From Desulfobacterales bacterium (GTDB lineage Bacteria; Desulfobacterota; Desulfobacteria; Desulfobacterales; C00003060): a DNA stretch of 55,848 nucleotides. Where the stretch lies: NCBI GenBank assembly GCA_030616475.1, contig JAUWXF010000006.1:1-55848 (forward strand), in the 5' to 3' direction. The notes below the pieces were generated by a model. The model did not search any database and was not told the origin of the DNA. It saw only the letters and a program-made list of their open reading frames with translations. This document shows positions 42,468 to 49,614 of this stretch, in pieces (the stretch's first letter is position 1; the number at the start of each line of letters is the position of its first letter). A program made the translations under genes and the position numbers.

Positions 42468-44288
42468 GTGAAGAAAAAGATAACCTTCATTCTATATTTC
42501 ATTGCGGCTGCGCTCCTTGTCATCCTTGCTCACAACTATATCACCGGACGGCCATCACAGGATATTTCTTACAGTGAGTTCAAGAAGCTCCTGAAGGAAA
42601 AAAACGTAGAGCGGCTGATCGTATATGAGAACCGGATTGAGGGAGAATTGACCGACGATGGTATCAAGTCTCTGGCCATGATGAGAGGTATTCAGCCGGA
42701 TAATAAATCGATTGAGAACATTCAGAAAGAACATACCTTTACAACCAATCGCGTCGAAGACCCCCGGTTGGTGGACGAGCTGGATCGGCTGGGGGTTCAT
42801 TACCAATCCCGGTCCGGGTATGGCTGGGTTATGACCGTTGTTTCCTGGATAGCTCCGGCCAGTATACTGATCCTGGCGGGCTTTTTCTTTTTCAGGAGAA
42901 TAGGTTTCGGATCCGCCAGGAGCAGCCTTTTTGTCGAGAAGAAATCGAACGTCACCTTCCCTGATGTCGCGGGGTTGGCTGTAGCAGAGGAAGAGCTGAA
43001 GGAAGTCATAGAATTCTTAAGAACCCCGGCCCGCTTTCAGAACCTCGGGGGCAGAATTCCAAAGGGTGTTCTTTTGGTAGGTCCGCCGGGTTCAGGCAAG
43101 ACGCTGCTGGCCCAGGCGGTTGCCGGAGAAGCTAATGTGCCTTTCTTCAGTATAACTGGTTCGGCCTTTGTCGAGATGTTTGCCGGAGTCGGTGCGGCCA
43201 GGGTAAGAAACCTCTTTGCCCGGGCAGAAAAGAAGGCCCCCTGCATTATCTTCATTGATGAGATAGACGCTGTGGGTAAGGCGAGAGGAGGTAGCGACAT
43301 TTCTGGAGCGGAAGAGCATGAACAGACCCTGACCCAGTTACTCACGGAAATGGATGGTTTTGATGCCCAAAAAGGGGTCATTATGCTTGCGGCAACCAAT
43401 CGTCCTGAGATCCTGGACCAGGCCTTACTCAGACCGGGCAGGTTTGACCGGCACATTGTAGTGGACCGGCCGGATCTGGAGGGACGTGAACAGATATTTG
43501 GAATCCATTCCCGAAATGTAAGATTGGCCGGAGATGTGGACTTCAAAAAGCTGGCCGCCAGTACACCGGGAATGGTGGGGGCAGAGATTGCCAATATCGT
43601 CAACGAGGCGGCCCTGCTGGCGGCACGAAGGAACAAACAAGCCGTGGAAATGTCTGACTTTCAAGAAGGCATTGAGCGGGTGGCCGCCGGACTGGAAAAG
43701 AGGAACAAATTGATCAATCCTAAAGAAAAGGAGATCGTGGCTTATCACGAGGCAGGACATGCAATTGTTTCCTTATCGTTGCCAAATGCCGATCCGGTTC
43801 ACAAGATTTCCATTATTCCGAGAGGAATATCTGCTCTCGGATATACCGTCCATCTCCCTACTGAAGACCGCTACCTCCTGACAGAGTCGGAACTATTGGA
43901 TAAAATAGCCGTTCTGTTAGGTGGCAGGATATCGGAAGAGATCATTTTCGGAGAGGTTTCGACGGCCTCCCAGAGGGATTTGGAAGAAGCTACGGAGATC
44001 GCCAGAAGTATGGTCCAGACCTATGGGATGAGCGATAAATTGGGTCCTCTTACCTTCGAGAAAGGACGGCCGCTTTTCCTGGATACCAAATACAGTCCGC
44101 TCAAAGAATATAGCGAACATACGGCCATGCAACTTGATGAAGAGGTTCACAACATAGTAACCCGAGCCTACCAAAAGGCCAGGGAAATACTCATGGAACG
44201 ACGTTCTGATCTGGATAGAGTGGCCAGGGTTTTGATGGAAAAAGAAGTAATGGACGGAAGTGAACTAGAAGAGCTCCTTGGCAATTAA
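42468..44288 (+). CDS. ftsH: ATP-dependent zinc metalloprotease FtsH
   Basis: FtsH is a membrane-anchored AAA+ protease that degrades misfolded membrane proteins and some regulators. The 606-residue protein has a membrane helix at about 5-22, a periplasmic domain at about 25-115 and a second helix at about 120-142. The AAA+ domain has Walker A GPPGSGKT near 205-212, Walker [11 protein letters not shown] and the second region of homology. The zinc protease motif HEAGH is at H427, E428 and H431. It starts with GTG at 42468. The upstream region is only weakly ribosome-binding. Its place among signalling genes suggests an extra paralogue with a regulatory task, but a housekeeping role cannot be excluded. 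Confidence 0.95.
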   Translation: MKKKITFILYFIAAALLVILAHNYITGRPSQDISYSEFKKLLKEKNVERLIVYENRIEGELTDDGIKSLAMMRGIQPDNKSIENIQKEHTFTTNRVEDPRLVDELDRLGVHYQSRSGYGWVMTVVSWIAPASILILAGFFFFRRIGFGSARSSLFVEKKSNVTFPDVAGLAVAEEELKEVIEFLRTPARFQNLGGRIPKGVLLVGPPGSGKTLLAQAVAGEANVPFFSITGSAFVEMFAGVGAARVRNLFARAEKKAPCIIFIDEIDAVGKARGGSDISGAEEHEQTLTQLLTEMDGFDAQKGVIMLAATNRPEILDQALLRPGRFDRHIVVDRPDLEGREQIFGIHSRNVRLAGDVDFKKLAASTPGMVGAEIANIVNEAALLAARRNKQAVEMSDFQEGIERVAAGLEKRNKLINPKEKEIVAYHEAGHAIVSLSLPNADPVHKISIIPRGISALGYTVHLPTEDRYLLTESELLDKIAVLLGGRISEEIIFGEVSTASQRDLEEATEIARSMVQTYGMSDKLGPLTFEKGRPLFLDTKYSPLKEYSEHTAMQLDEEVHNIVTRAYQKAREILMERRSDLDRVARVLMEKEVMDGSELEELLGN

Positions 44289-44365
44289 CGTCTGCGGTCT
44301 ATCGGTTACGCTGCTCCCACAACCGAATACCGACACGAAGTGAAGCTTTGCGCTAAACGAGCTGG

Positions 44366-44437
44366 GTGCCACGGGCTAACCAGAGGTTGCCCGTGCATAT
44401 GCACAGGCAAGCAAAGCTTGGCCTGTGCCACCCCTCG
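44366..44437. repeat. Pair of hairpins before the Rossmann kinase
   Basis: ACGGGC pairs with GCCCGT around 44373-44395 and ACAGGC pairs with GCCTGT around 44402-44432, with GCATATGC between. It is an extragenic palindrome. The words GGGTGCCACGG and GTGCCACCC recall the 24-203 element. Confidence 0.55.
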
Positions 44438-44515
44438 CAACCCTTTGACGAATACCTGCAAGGCAGCAAAAGGAAACTCCTATACTAATACTATCAAGAT
44501 AGGAATAAATTCGAC

Positions 44516-46471
44516 TTGAACACATTGAAGACACTGAATGTGGCCATTGCCGGGGGCGGTGCCAAGTGCAAAGCCCTTTTGGAGATGACCTTTGGACACA
44601 AGTTTAAGAACTTCCGGATGGATGTGCTGGGCGTGGCGGATCCCAATCCTCGGGCGCCGGGACTCGTATATGCGCGGAAGCACGGCATTTTTACGACCAG
44701 CGACTATCATGATTTTTATGGACTAAAATCACTTGACTTAATCATAGAAGTGACCGGGAAAAGGGTGGTGCGCGACGAGATAGTCGACTCCAAACCAAGG
44801 CATATCCGCATCATGGATCACGACGCTGCCAACCTGTTCTGGGACTTCTTACAGCTCGAAGATGAGCGGGCCATTTATGAAAGGGAGACCATAGATAAAG
44901 TCAGGAAGGAGTTTTCGCAACACGCTAAGGAACTTTCGGTTTTGAACAGTATTATCCATACCGTAAACCGATCTTTGGACGTTCAAAGTATAAGTCAAGA
45001 AACTGTGAAAAAGGTGCGACGCTGGTTAGACATGGATGTGGCTTGGGTCTGCGTAAGAGATCCCAAAAGAAACGAGTGGGAATCATTTGGAGATCAGGAT
45101 GCAACCGGAGAGATTCCGAAGGACTTTTTTGGTGAAATGCGGCCGGAATATTTCTTGGGTAAAGCCGACGACAAAAATCGGCCGGTCATAACCAATAAGA
45201 TTTCTGCCCTTCAACCAACGCTAAGAAAGTTTGGCATACGATCTATGGTAAACCTTCCCCTGTACTCCGGAGACGAGCTGGTCGGGGTCATGTGCCTGGC
45301 CGGCCGGATGCCGAGAGAATTTGTGGAGAGAGAGATTCAAATCTTGCGGTCCATCGGCGAAGAGATCGCCATTGGCATTGCGAAGGCCAGGCTTTTTGAT
45401 ACGGTATGCCAGGACAAGAGAGAATGGGAGTCTACCTTCAATGCAATTACCGCCCATATTTTTATCGTCGATTCCCGGTTTCGCATCCTTCAGGCGAACA
45501 AGGCATTCCTGGCCGATTACGGTCTGGATGACGCAGAGCAGCGAAGGTGCTATGAGGTTGTTTACCGGGGGAAAGAACCATGCCGGAAGTGTCCACTCCC
45601 CGAAGTGTTTGAATCAAATGCAACGGTTTCTTTGCAAAGAGAGCATCCGGTTCTGGGAGGTTTTTTTCAATACAATTACTTTCCGGCCTTTACTCCCGAT
45701 GGCGAGATCTCTTCTGTGACCATTTATGAAGAGGACATAACCGAAATCAAGAGAGCAGAAGAGAAGCTAATAGATTTCCAGAAGAGACTCATTAAATCGG
45801 AAAGCATAGCCGCCATGGGGAGGTTGGCCGCCTCCATCGCTCACGAGATTCGCAACCCGTTGGGTGCCCTGTCCAATTCGATCAGCATCCTTCGTAAAAG
45901 CGTTACCCTCGCCGGACCGCAGCAGGAACTTATGGAAATCATGGCCGAGGAAGTTGGACGGCTGAATAATATTGTTCACGATTTCCTGACTTACAGCCGC
46001 CCGAAGAAACTCCGGTATACGAACACGGATATCAACAAATTGTTATCCGAGATGGTCACCTTGTTGACCAAGGACAAGGAGTTAATGGGTGACTGCCAGA
46101 TTCAGTGTCTTTTTGAAGACATGCCCCCGGTGCAGGTAGATGCCGGTCAGATCAGAACGGCCATTCAAAACCCCCTTATCAACGCCTTGCAGGCTGCCAG
46201 GGGGAAAGGATTGGTAACGATTACCACAGAAAGAGCGACTCTGAATCATCACCCCTTTTTCAAGATCGGCATTCACGACAATGGGAAGGGAATATCTCAG
46301 GACCACACAAAAAAGATTTTCGAACCATTTTTTTCCACCAGGGCCAAGGGATTAGGCCTGGGCCTCGCTATAGCCAGGAGGATCGTCGAGGAGCACGCGG
46401 GAGATATTGAGGTAAAGAGTGAACAGGGCGCAGGTACGTCGGTTTTCATTATGTTGCCTCTGGAGAGATGA
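44516..46471 (+). CDS. Soluble histidine kinase with N-terminal Rossmann-like domain, GAF and PAS
   Basis: The 651-residue protein lacks membrane helices. The first 120 residues look like an NAD(P)-binding Rossmann fold: NVAIAGGGAKC near 8-18, then VLGVADPNP with an acidic residue at 42 and LDLIIEVTG near 73-81. This resembles dehydrogenases of the homoserine dehydrogenase or Gfo/Idh type. A short coil, a GAF domain (about 140-295) and a PAS domain (about 305-420) with the cysteine motif PCRKCP follow. The HisKA helix has H443 in SIAHEIRNPLG, and the ATPase domain has DNGKGI and GLGLGLAI. The start is TTG with AGATAGGA upstream. The next gene encodes a sigma54 regulator, its likely partner. 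Redox or dinucleotide sensing is inferred. Confidence 0.88.
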   Translation: MNTLKTLNVAIAGGGAKCKALLEMTFGHKFKNFRMDVLGVADPNPRAPGLVYARKHGIFTTSDYHDFYGLKSLDLIIEVTGKRVVRDEIVDSKPRHIRIMDHDAANLFWDFLQLEDERAIYERETIDKVRKEFSQHAKELSVLNSIIHTVNRSLDVQSISQETVKKVRRWLDMDVAWVCVRDPKRNEWESFGDQDATGEIPKDFFGEMRPEYFLGKADDKNRPVITNKISALQPTLRKFGIRSMVNLPLYSGDELVGVMCLAGRMPREFVEREIQILRSIGEEIAIGIAKARLFDTVCQDKREWESTFNAITAHIFIVDSRFRILQANKAFLADYGLDDAEQRRCYEVVYRGKEPCRKCPLPEVFESNATVSLQREHPVLGGFFQYNYFPAFTPDGEISSVTIYEEDITEIKRAEEKLIDFQKRLIKSESIAAMGRLAASIAHEIRNPLGALSNSISILRKSVTLAGPQQELMEIMAEEVGRLNNIVHDFLTYSRPKKLRYTNTDINKLLSEMVTLLTKDKELMGDCQIQCLFEDMPPVQVDAGQIRTAIQNPLINALQAARGKGLVTITTERATLNHHPFFKIGIHDNGKGISQDHTKKIFEPFFSTRAKGLGLGLAIARRIVEEHAGDIEVKSEQGAGTSVFIMLPLER

Positions 46472-46505
46472 AGTAAAGTGAGCTAAAGTGCCTAAAGCCC
46501 GCCCT

Positions 46506-46571
46506 GCCCGCCCTGGCGCTTCGGCTTATTATGATGAGCTACCAAGTCAGTAATCCAGGTCTGGGCCAGGG
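46506..46571 (-). repeat. Family A repeat, copy 9
   Basis: On plus it runs from GCCCGCCCTGGCGC to CAGGTCTGGGCCAGGG. A partial copy follows directly at about 46574-46625, ending CCAGGTGTGGGCCAGGG. Confidence 0.88.
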
Positions 46572-46676
46572 GCGCTACTTGCCCGGATTAGCCTATTATG
46601 ACTATAAGCCAGGTGTGGGCCAGGGTGAGCTAAAGTGCCTAAAGTTGGCATTGATCGTTGTTTGGACCACTATATA

Positions 46677-46745
46677 ATGTCATTCCTGCGAAAGCAGAAA
46701 TCTATATGGAACAAGACCTGGATTCCCGCTTCCGCGGGAATGACC
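46677..46745. repeat. Paired hairpins with ATTCCCGC stems
   Basis: ATTCCTGCGAAAGCAGAAAT and ATTCCCGCTTCCGCGGGAAT form two stems, and the outer ends GTCATTCC and GGAATGAC are complementary. Elements of this sort are common extragenic palindromes in proteobacteria. Confidence 0.75.
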
Positions 46746-46894
46746 GAGTAAAAAAATGACCAAAGCCGACTTAATGATCCTGTTTCTATTCCATAGTTTT
46801 GGTTCACTTTAGGCACTTTAGCTCACTTTAGCTCACTTACCGCTGAAAGACCTATGCTTTCACTAAACTGTAGAAATTCTGAGGCGTTGAACTA

Positions 46895-48259
46895 ATGGCC
46901 CGCATACTCATTGTGGACGACGAGAAGGGAGTGCGCCGAAGTATAGCGATTGCCTTTGAATTCAGCGGCCATCAGGTTGAGGAAGCGGCCACCGGGGAAG
47001 AGGCCCTCCAGCTTGTCCAGAAAGATATTTTTGATCTGATTATCACCGATCTGGTTATGGAAGATATTGATGGGCTAGAGTTGATCAAAAAGATCAAGGC
47101 ACTGTGTCCTACCTCATCCATCATCATGATGACCGCCTATGGCTCTATCGACAGTGCTGTTGCCGCCATCAAGTTGGGGGCCAGCGACTATATTACCAAG
47201 CCCTTTACGGAAGATCAGATCACTTTGGCCGCAGACAAGGCATTACAACGTCAGAAGCTGGAATCGACCATACGTGTTTTACAAAGTGTTCTGATTGATA
47301 AGTACGACTTCAAGAATATTATTACTGTAAATCGCGAGCTTCAGGAGATATTACGAAAAGTCTCTCTAATTGCCTCTCAAAATATCAGTGTGTTAGTGGT
47401 TGGGGAAAGTGGAACAGGCAAGGAGTTGATTGCCGCTGCCCTGCATCGGATGAGCCACCGGAAAGAGAGTGCTTTTGTTGCCTTGAATTGCGGCGCTTTT
47501 CCCGAGACTCTTTTGGAAAGCGAACTGTTCGGACATAATCGCGGCGCTTTTACCGGCGCAGCCAGTCACAAGAAAGGGCTGGTTGAAGAGGCTGACGGGG
47601 GCACCATATTCTTAGATGAAATCGGGGATGCACCTCTATCCTTCCAGGTGAAAATATTGCGTTTTTTGGAAAACGGAGAATTTAGAAGGCTCGGGGAGAC
47701 CATCACCCGAAAAGCTGATTTGAGAATCGTAGCCGCCACCCACAAAGATCTTGAACATGAAATTCAGTCCGGTCTCTTTCGGGACGACCTGTTTTTTCGC
47801 CTCAATGCCTGCCGCTTTGAATTGCCGCCGTTGCGTGCCAGAAGGGAAGACATACCCCTTCTGGCACGGCACTTTTTGAAAGCATGTTCATCAGAGATGA
47901 ATAAACAGATAGACATGATCCATCCCCGGGTATATGAAGTTTTCTTGGGGTATTCCTGGCCCGGAAACGTCAGGGAATTGCAAAACACCATCCGTTACGC
48001 CGTGGCCATTACGGCCAAAAACTGCATCGACATGGAAGACCTGCCCGGTAGTTTTCAGAAACTTATCCAGGAAGAGACAAAACCGATCTACTCACTGGAA
48101 CAGCCGGCGAGTCTGGACGAACTTGAAAAAAGCTATATTCTTTCGGTCCTGGAAACAACCGGATGGAAGAAGAAAAAGGCCTGCGAGATCCTTAAGATAT
48201 CCAGGGCCACCCTGCACCGCCGATTGAAAGAATATAAGGTGGGCACTCCCCCGAAATAG
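46895..48259 (+). CDS. Sigma54-dependent response regulator (NtrC family)
   Basis: The 454-residue protein has a receiver domain with phospho-acceptor D52 in IITDLVMEDIDG, where the usual MPGMDG motif is altered to MEDIDG. The AAA+ domain has Walker A ([11 protein letters not shown]), an intact GAFTGA loop, Walker B (TIFLDEIGDA) and R-finger region. A Fis-type helix-turn-helix closes it (GWKKKKACEILKISRATLHR). GAGG lies before the ATG. It follows the Rossmann-domain kinase on the same strand after a repeat-filled gap of 423 bases and is its probable partner. No target promoter could be assigned. The nearest weak -24/-12 candidate is at 48592. Confidence 0.93.
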   Translation: MARILIVDDEKGVRRSIAIAFEFSGHQVEEAATGEEALQLVQKDIFDLIITDLVMEDIDGLELIKKIKALCPTSSIIMMTAYGSIDSAVAAIKLGASDYITKPFTEDQITLAADKALQRQKLESTIRVLQSVLIDKYDFKNIITVNRELQEILRKVSLIASQNISVLVVGESGTGKELIAAALHRMSHRKESAFVALNCGAFPETLLESELFGHNRGAFTGAASHKKGLVEEADGGTIFLDEIGDAPLSFQVKILRFLENGEFRRLGETITRKADLRIVAATHKDLEHEIQSGLFRDDLFFRLNACRFELPPLRARREDIPLLARHFLKACSSEMNKQIDMIHPRVYEVFLGYSWPGNVRELQNTIRYAVAITAKNCIDMEDLPGSFQKLIQEETKPIYSLEQPASLDELEKSYILSVLETTGWKKKKACEILKISRATLHRRLKEYKVGTPPK

Positions 48260-48307
48260 TTTGCCCAATTTTGACGGGCGCATCTACCAGTTGGGGGAGG
48301 TAGTATG

Positions 48308-48402
48308 ATTTGTCCCGTTAGGGACATTTGAGAATAGCCTGGCAATTTATTGCCGGGATGAGTTGAACACAAATCCAAAAGTCCTGTAGGGACGACAGAA
48401 AA
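48308..48402. repeat. REP-like palindromic element (GTCCCxxxxGGGAC type)
   Basis: Stems TGTCCCGTTAGGGACA (48311-48328 region), CCTGGCAATTTATTGCCGGG and GTCCTGTAGGGAC (48381-48394) follow one another. Elements of this kind occur widely and may be moved by REP-associated tyrosine transposases. No such gene is in the window. Confidence 0.65.
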
Positions 48403-48591
48403 TGGATATGCCTATTTGACTCAATTGTGACATTCTACATGCCACATCCTCCAACATTCCCTTTTAACGTCTCAAATTGATCCTTCCATCTGTTTTCAGC
48501 AGTCTCATTTTGAAACAAAAATAGACGGACACTCCACTCAGCATAAAGCAATATGCTGTAATATCAGCCTATTAGGCCTGAGCACATATTG

Positions 48592-48607
48592 TGGCACGAA
48601 TCTTGAG
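48592..48607 (+). promoter_or_regulatory. Weak sigma54-type promoter candidate
   Basis: TGGCACGAATCTTGAG has a perfect -24 box (TGGCACG) and TTG at the right distance, but the invariant C of the -12 GC is an A. It is 212 bases before the receiver gene. Confidence 0.25.
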
Positions 48608-48633
48608 GTTGTAGATATTATTATTAAAGACGG

Positions 48634-48811
48634 TAGTTCGTTGTGAAATTCGTGTCTTTTTCTGTTTTCCAACACTTAACAATTAAATTTAGGGATTGAG
48701 GAATTGAGGGATTAAGGAATTCCCCAATTCCTCAATTCACAATTCCTGAATTCCGGCCCGTCCGCCATCGGCTACGCCTCAGGCGAATGCCGGGCGGGCT
48801 TGTCCGGGTTA
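48634..48811 (-). repeat. Family C repeat, copy 3 (inverted)
   Basis: In minus orientation it runs from AACCCGGACAAGCCCG through heptamer units GAATTGAGGAATTGG and CAATTCCTCAATCCC to AGACACGAATTTCACAA. It ends only seven bases before the receiver start codon, leaving no clear ribosome-binding site for that gene. Confidence 0.75.
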
Positions 48812-48818
48812 GCGTGGC

Positions 48819-49193
48819 ATGAAGATACTGGTCGTGGATGATGATAAGAATTTTCGACATTCATTGGTGTTATACCTTACTTCAAATGGATGGAATGTAG
48901 ATGAGGCGGTTGATGGCCTCGAAGGATGGTCAAAACTGAAAAGCAATCCGTATGATGTGGTCATTACCGATATTGAGATGCCGGGTATGGATGGATTTGC
49001 GCTGAGAAAGAGGGCCAGGCAACGAAAGCTTAAAACAAAATTTGTTTATATGTCTGCCTATCCCTCTTCATCAACAAAACCCAAAAGTGCACCCTTGTTA
49101 ATCAAACCTTTTGTCCTGGAAAAGTTGCAGAGCCTATTAGAAAAGATCGTTTTTGAACCAAATTTTCACCCCCTCCCAAACCCTCCCCCTTGA
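48819..49193 (+). CDS. Short lone receiver protein with repeat-derived tail
   Basis: The 124-residue CheY-like protein has the acidic residues D7-D9, phospho-acceptor D51 in VITDIEMPGMDG and lysine in IKPF. The segment between beta 4 and beta 5 (MSAYPSSSTKPKSAPLLIKPF) is about five residues shorter than in the other receivers here, so helix alpha 4 is reduced. The last residues (HPLPNPPP) and the stop are encoded by a C-rich repeat (CACCCCCTCCCAAACCCTCC). No ribosome-binding site is visible because a family C repeat ends just before the ATG. No output domain. It may be a diverged relay protein or a decaying gene. Confidence 0.75.
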   Translation: MKILVVDDDKNFRHSLVLYLTSNGWNVDEAVDGLEGWSKLKSNPYDVVITDIEMPGMDGFALRKRARQRKLKTKFVYMSAYPSSSTKPKSAPLLIKPFVLEKLQSLLEKIVFEPNFHPLPNPPP

Positions 49194-49204
49194 AGGGGGA
49201 GGGC

Positions 49205-49270
49205 ACCTGCCCGCCATTGCCATGCCTGCCGGCATTGCAGTTGTCCGGCGAGCGTGGCGCTGGCAGGCGG
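49205..49270 (-). repeat. Family B 66 bp repeat
   Basis: It runs from CACCTGCCCGCCATTGCC to GCGTGGCGCTGGCAGGCGG and mirrors 42218-42283. GGGGGCAGGCGGGG follows. Confidence 0.75.
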
Positions 49271-49318
49271 GGGGCAGGCGGGGGGTGGGGGTGGTAACTT
49301 GAAAGGAGGTGATGGGTA

Positions 49319-49414
49319 ATGTCAACCGACGTTCTTCTTCTGGTCGCTGTAGGGGGAGTAGTTCTTGCCGCTGTTGGGATCTACATGTTTAAAGCACTAA
49401 AGAGGAAAAAATAG
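49319..49414 (+). CDS. 31-residue single-helix membrane peptide
   Basis: The frame starts with ATG at 49319, nine bases after a textbook ribosome-binding site (AAAGGAGGTGAT). It encodes 31 residues: a short polar start (MSTD), one hydrophobic helix (VLLLVAVGGVVVLAAVGIYMF is the core region, about residues 5-24) and a basic tail (KALKRKK). The basic C-terminus suggests the tail faces the cytoplasm. No family is recognised. It lies 125 bases after the short receiver gene on the same strand. The perfect ribosome-binding site is the main reason to call it. Confidence 0.55.
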   Translation: MSTDVLLLVAVGGVVLAAVGIYMFKALKRKK

Positions 49415-49524
49415 ACTTTTTCGGGCGGCCAAGGGGTCAGGTCAAGGCCTGACCCTTAGCTTAGACCCCACGTTGAACGAAAAAATCCCCCTTTGGAAAA
49501 GCTAATCCTTACCCATAAGCTTCT

Positions 49525-49582
49525 GTAGGGGCGAGTTTACCTCGCCCGAATTTTCTGGCGGGCGACATAAAGTCGCCCCTAC
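49525..49582. repeat. GC-rich inverted element
   Basis: TGTAGGGGCGAGTTTACCTCGCCC on the left faces GGGCGACATAAAGTCGCCCCTACA on the right. Both are hairpins and together they form a palindromic pair. The rest of 49415-49614 holds no gene. Confidence 0.75.
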
Positions 49583-49614
49583 AATTATTCGGCTTTGAGC
49601 AAATTCCGAGACGT

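Larger units (their letters stand above)
46474..46843. repeat. Three AAAGTGAGCT unit blocks, outer ones inverted
   Basis: The block at 46474-46497 begins at the kinase stop codon with the same AAGTAAAGTGAGCTAAAGTG as at 39226. A second block is at 46624-46645. The block at 46803-46843 is the reverse complement. Other repeats lie nested inside. Confidence 0.8.
46472..46894. other. Repeat-filled gap between kinase and sigma54 regulator
   Basis: It contains three blocks of AAAGTGAGCT units (46474-46497, 46624-46645, inverted 46803-46843), family A copy 9 with a partial tandem copy, and a paired hairpin of ATTCCCGC type (46677-46745). No gene is seen. Confidence 0.75.
48260..48818. other. Intergenic region before the short receiver gene
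   Basis: It holds a REP-like palindromic element (48308-48402), a possible -24/-12 promoter (48592-48607) and family C copy 3 (48634-48811). No gene is seen. Confidence 0.7.
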
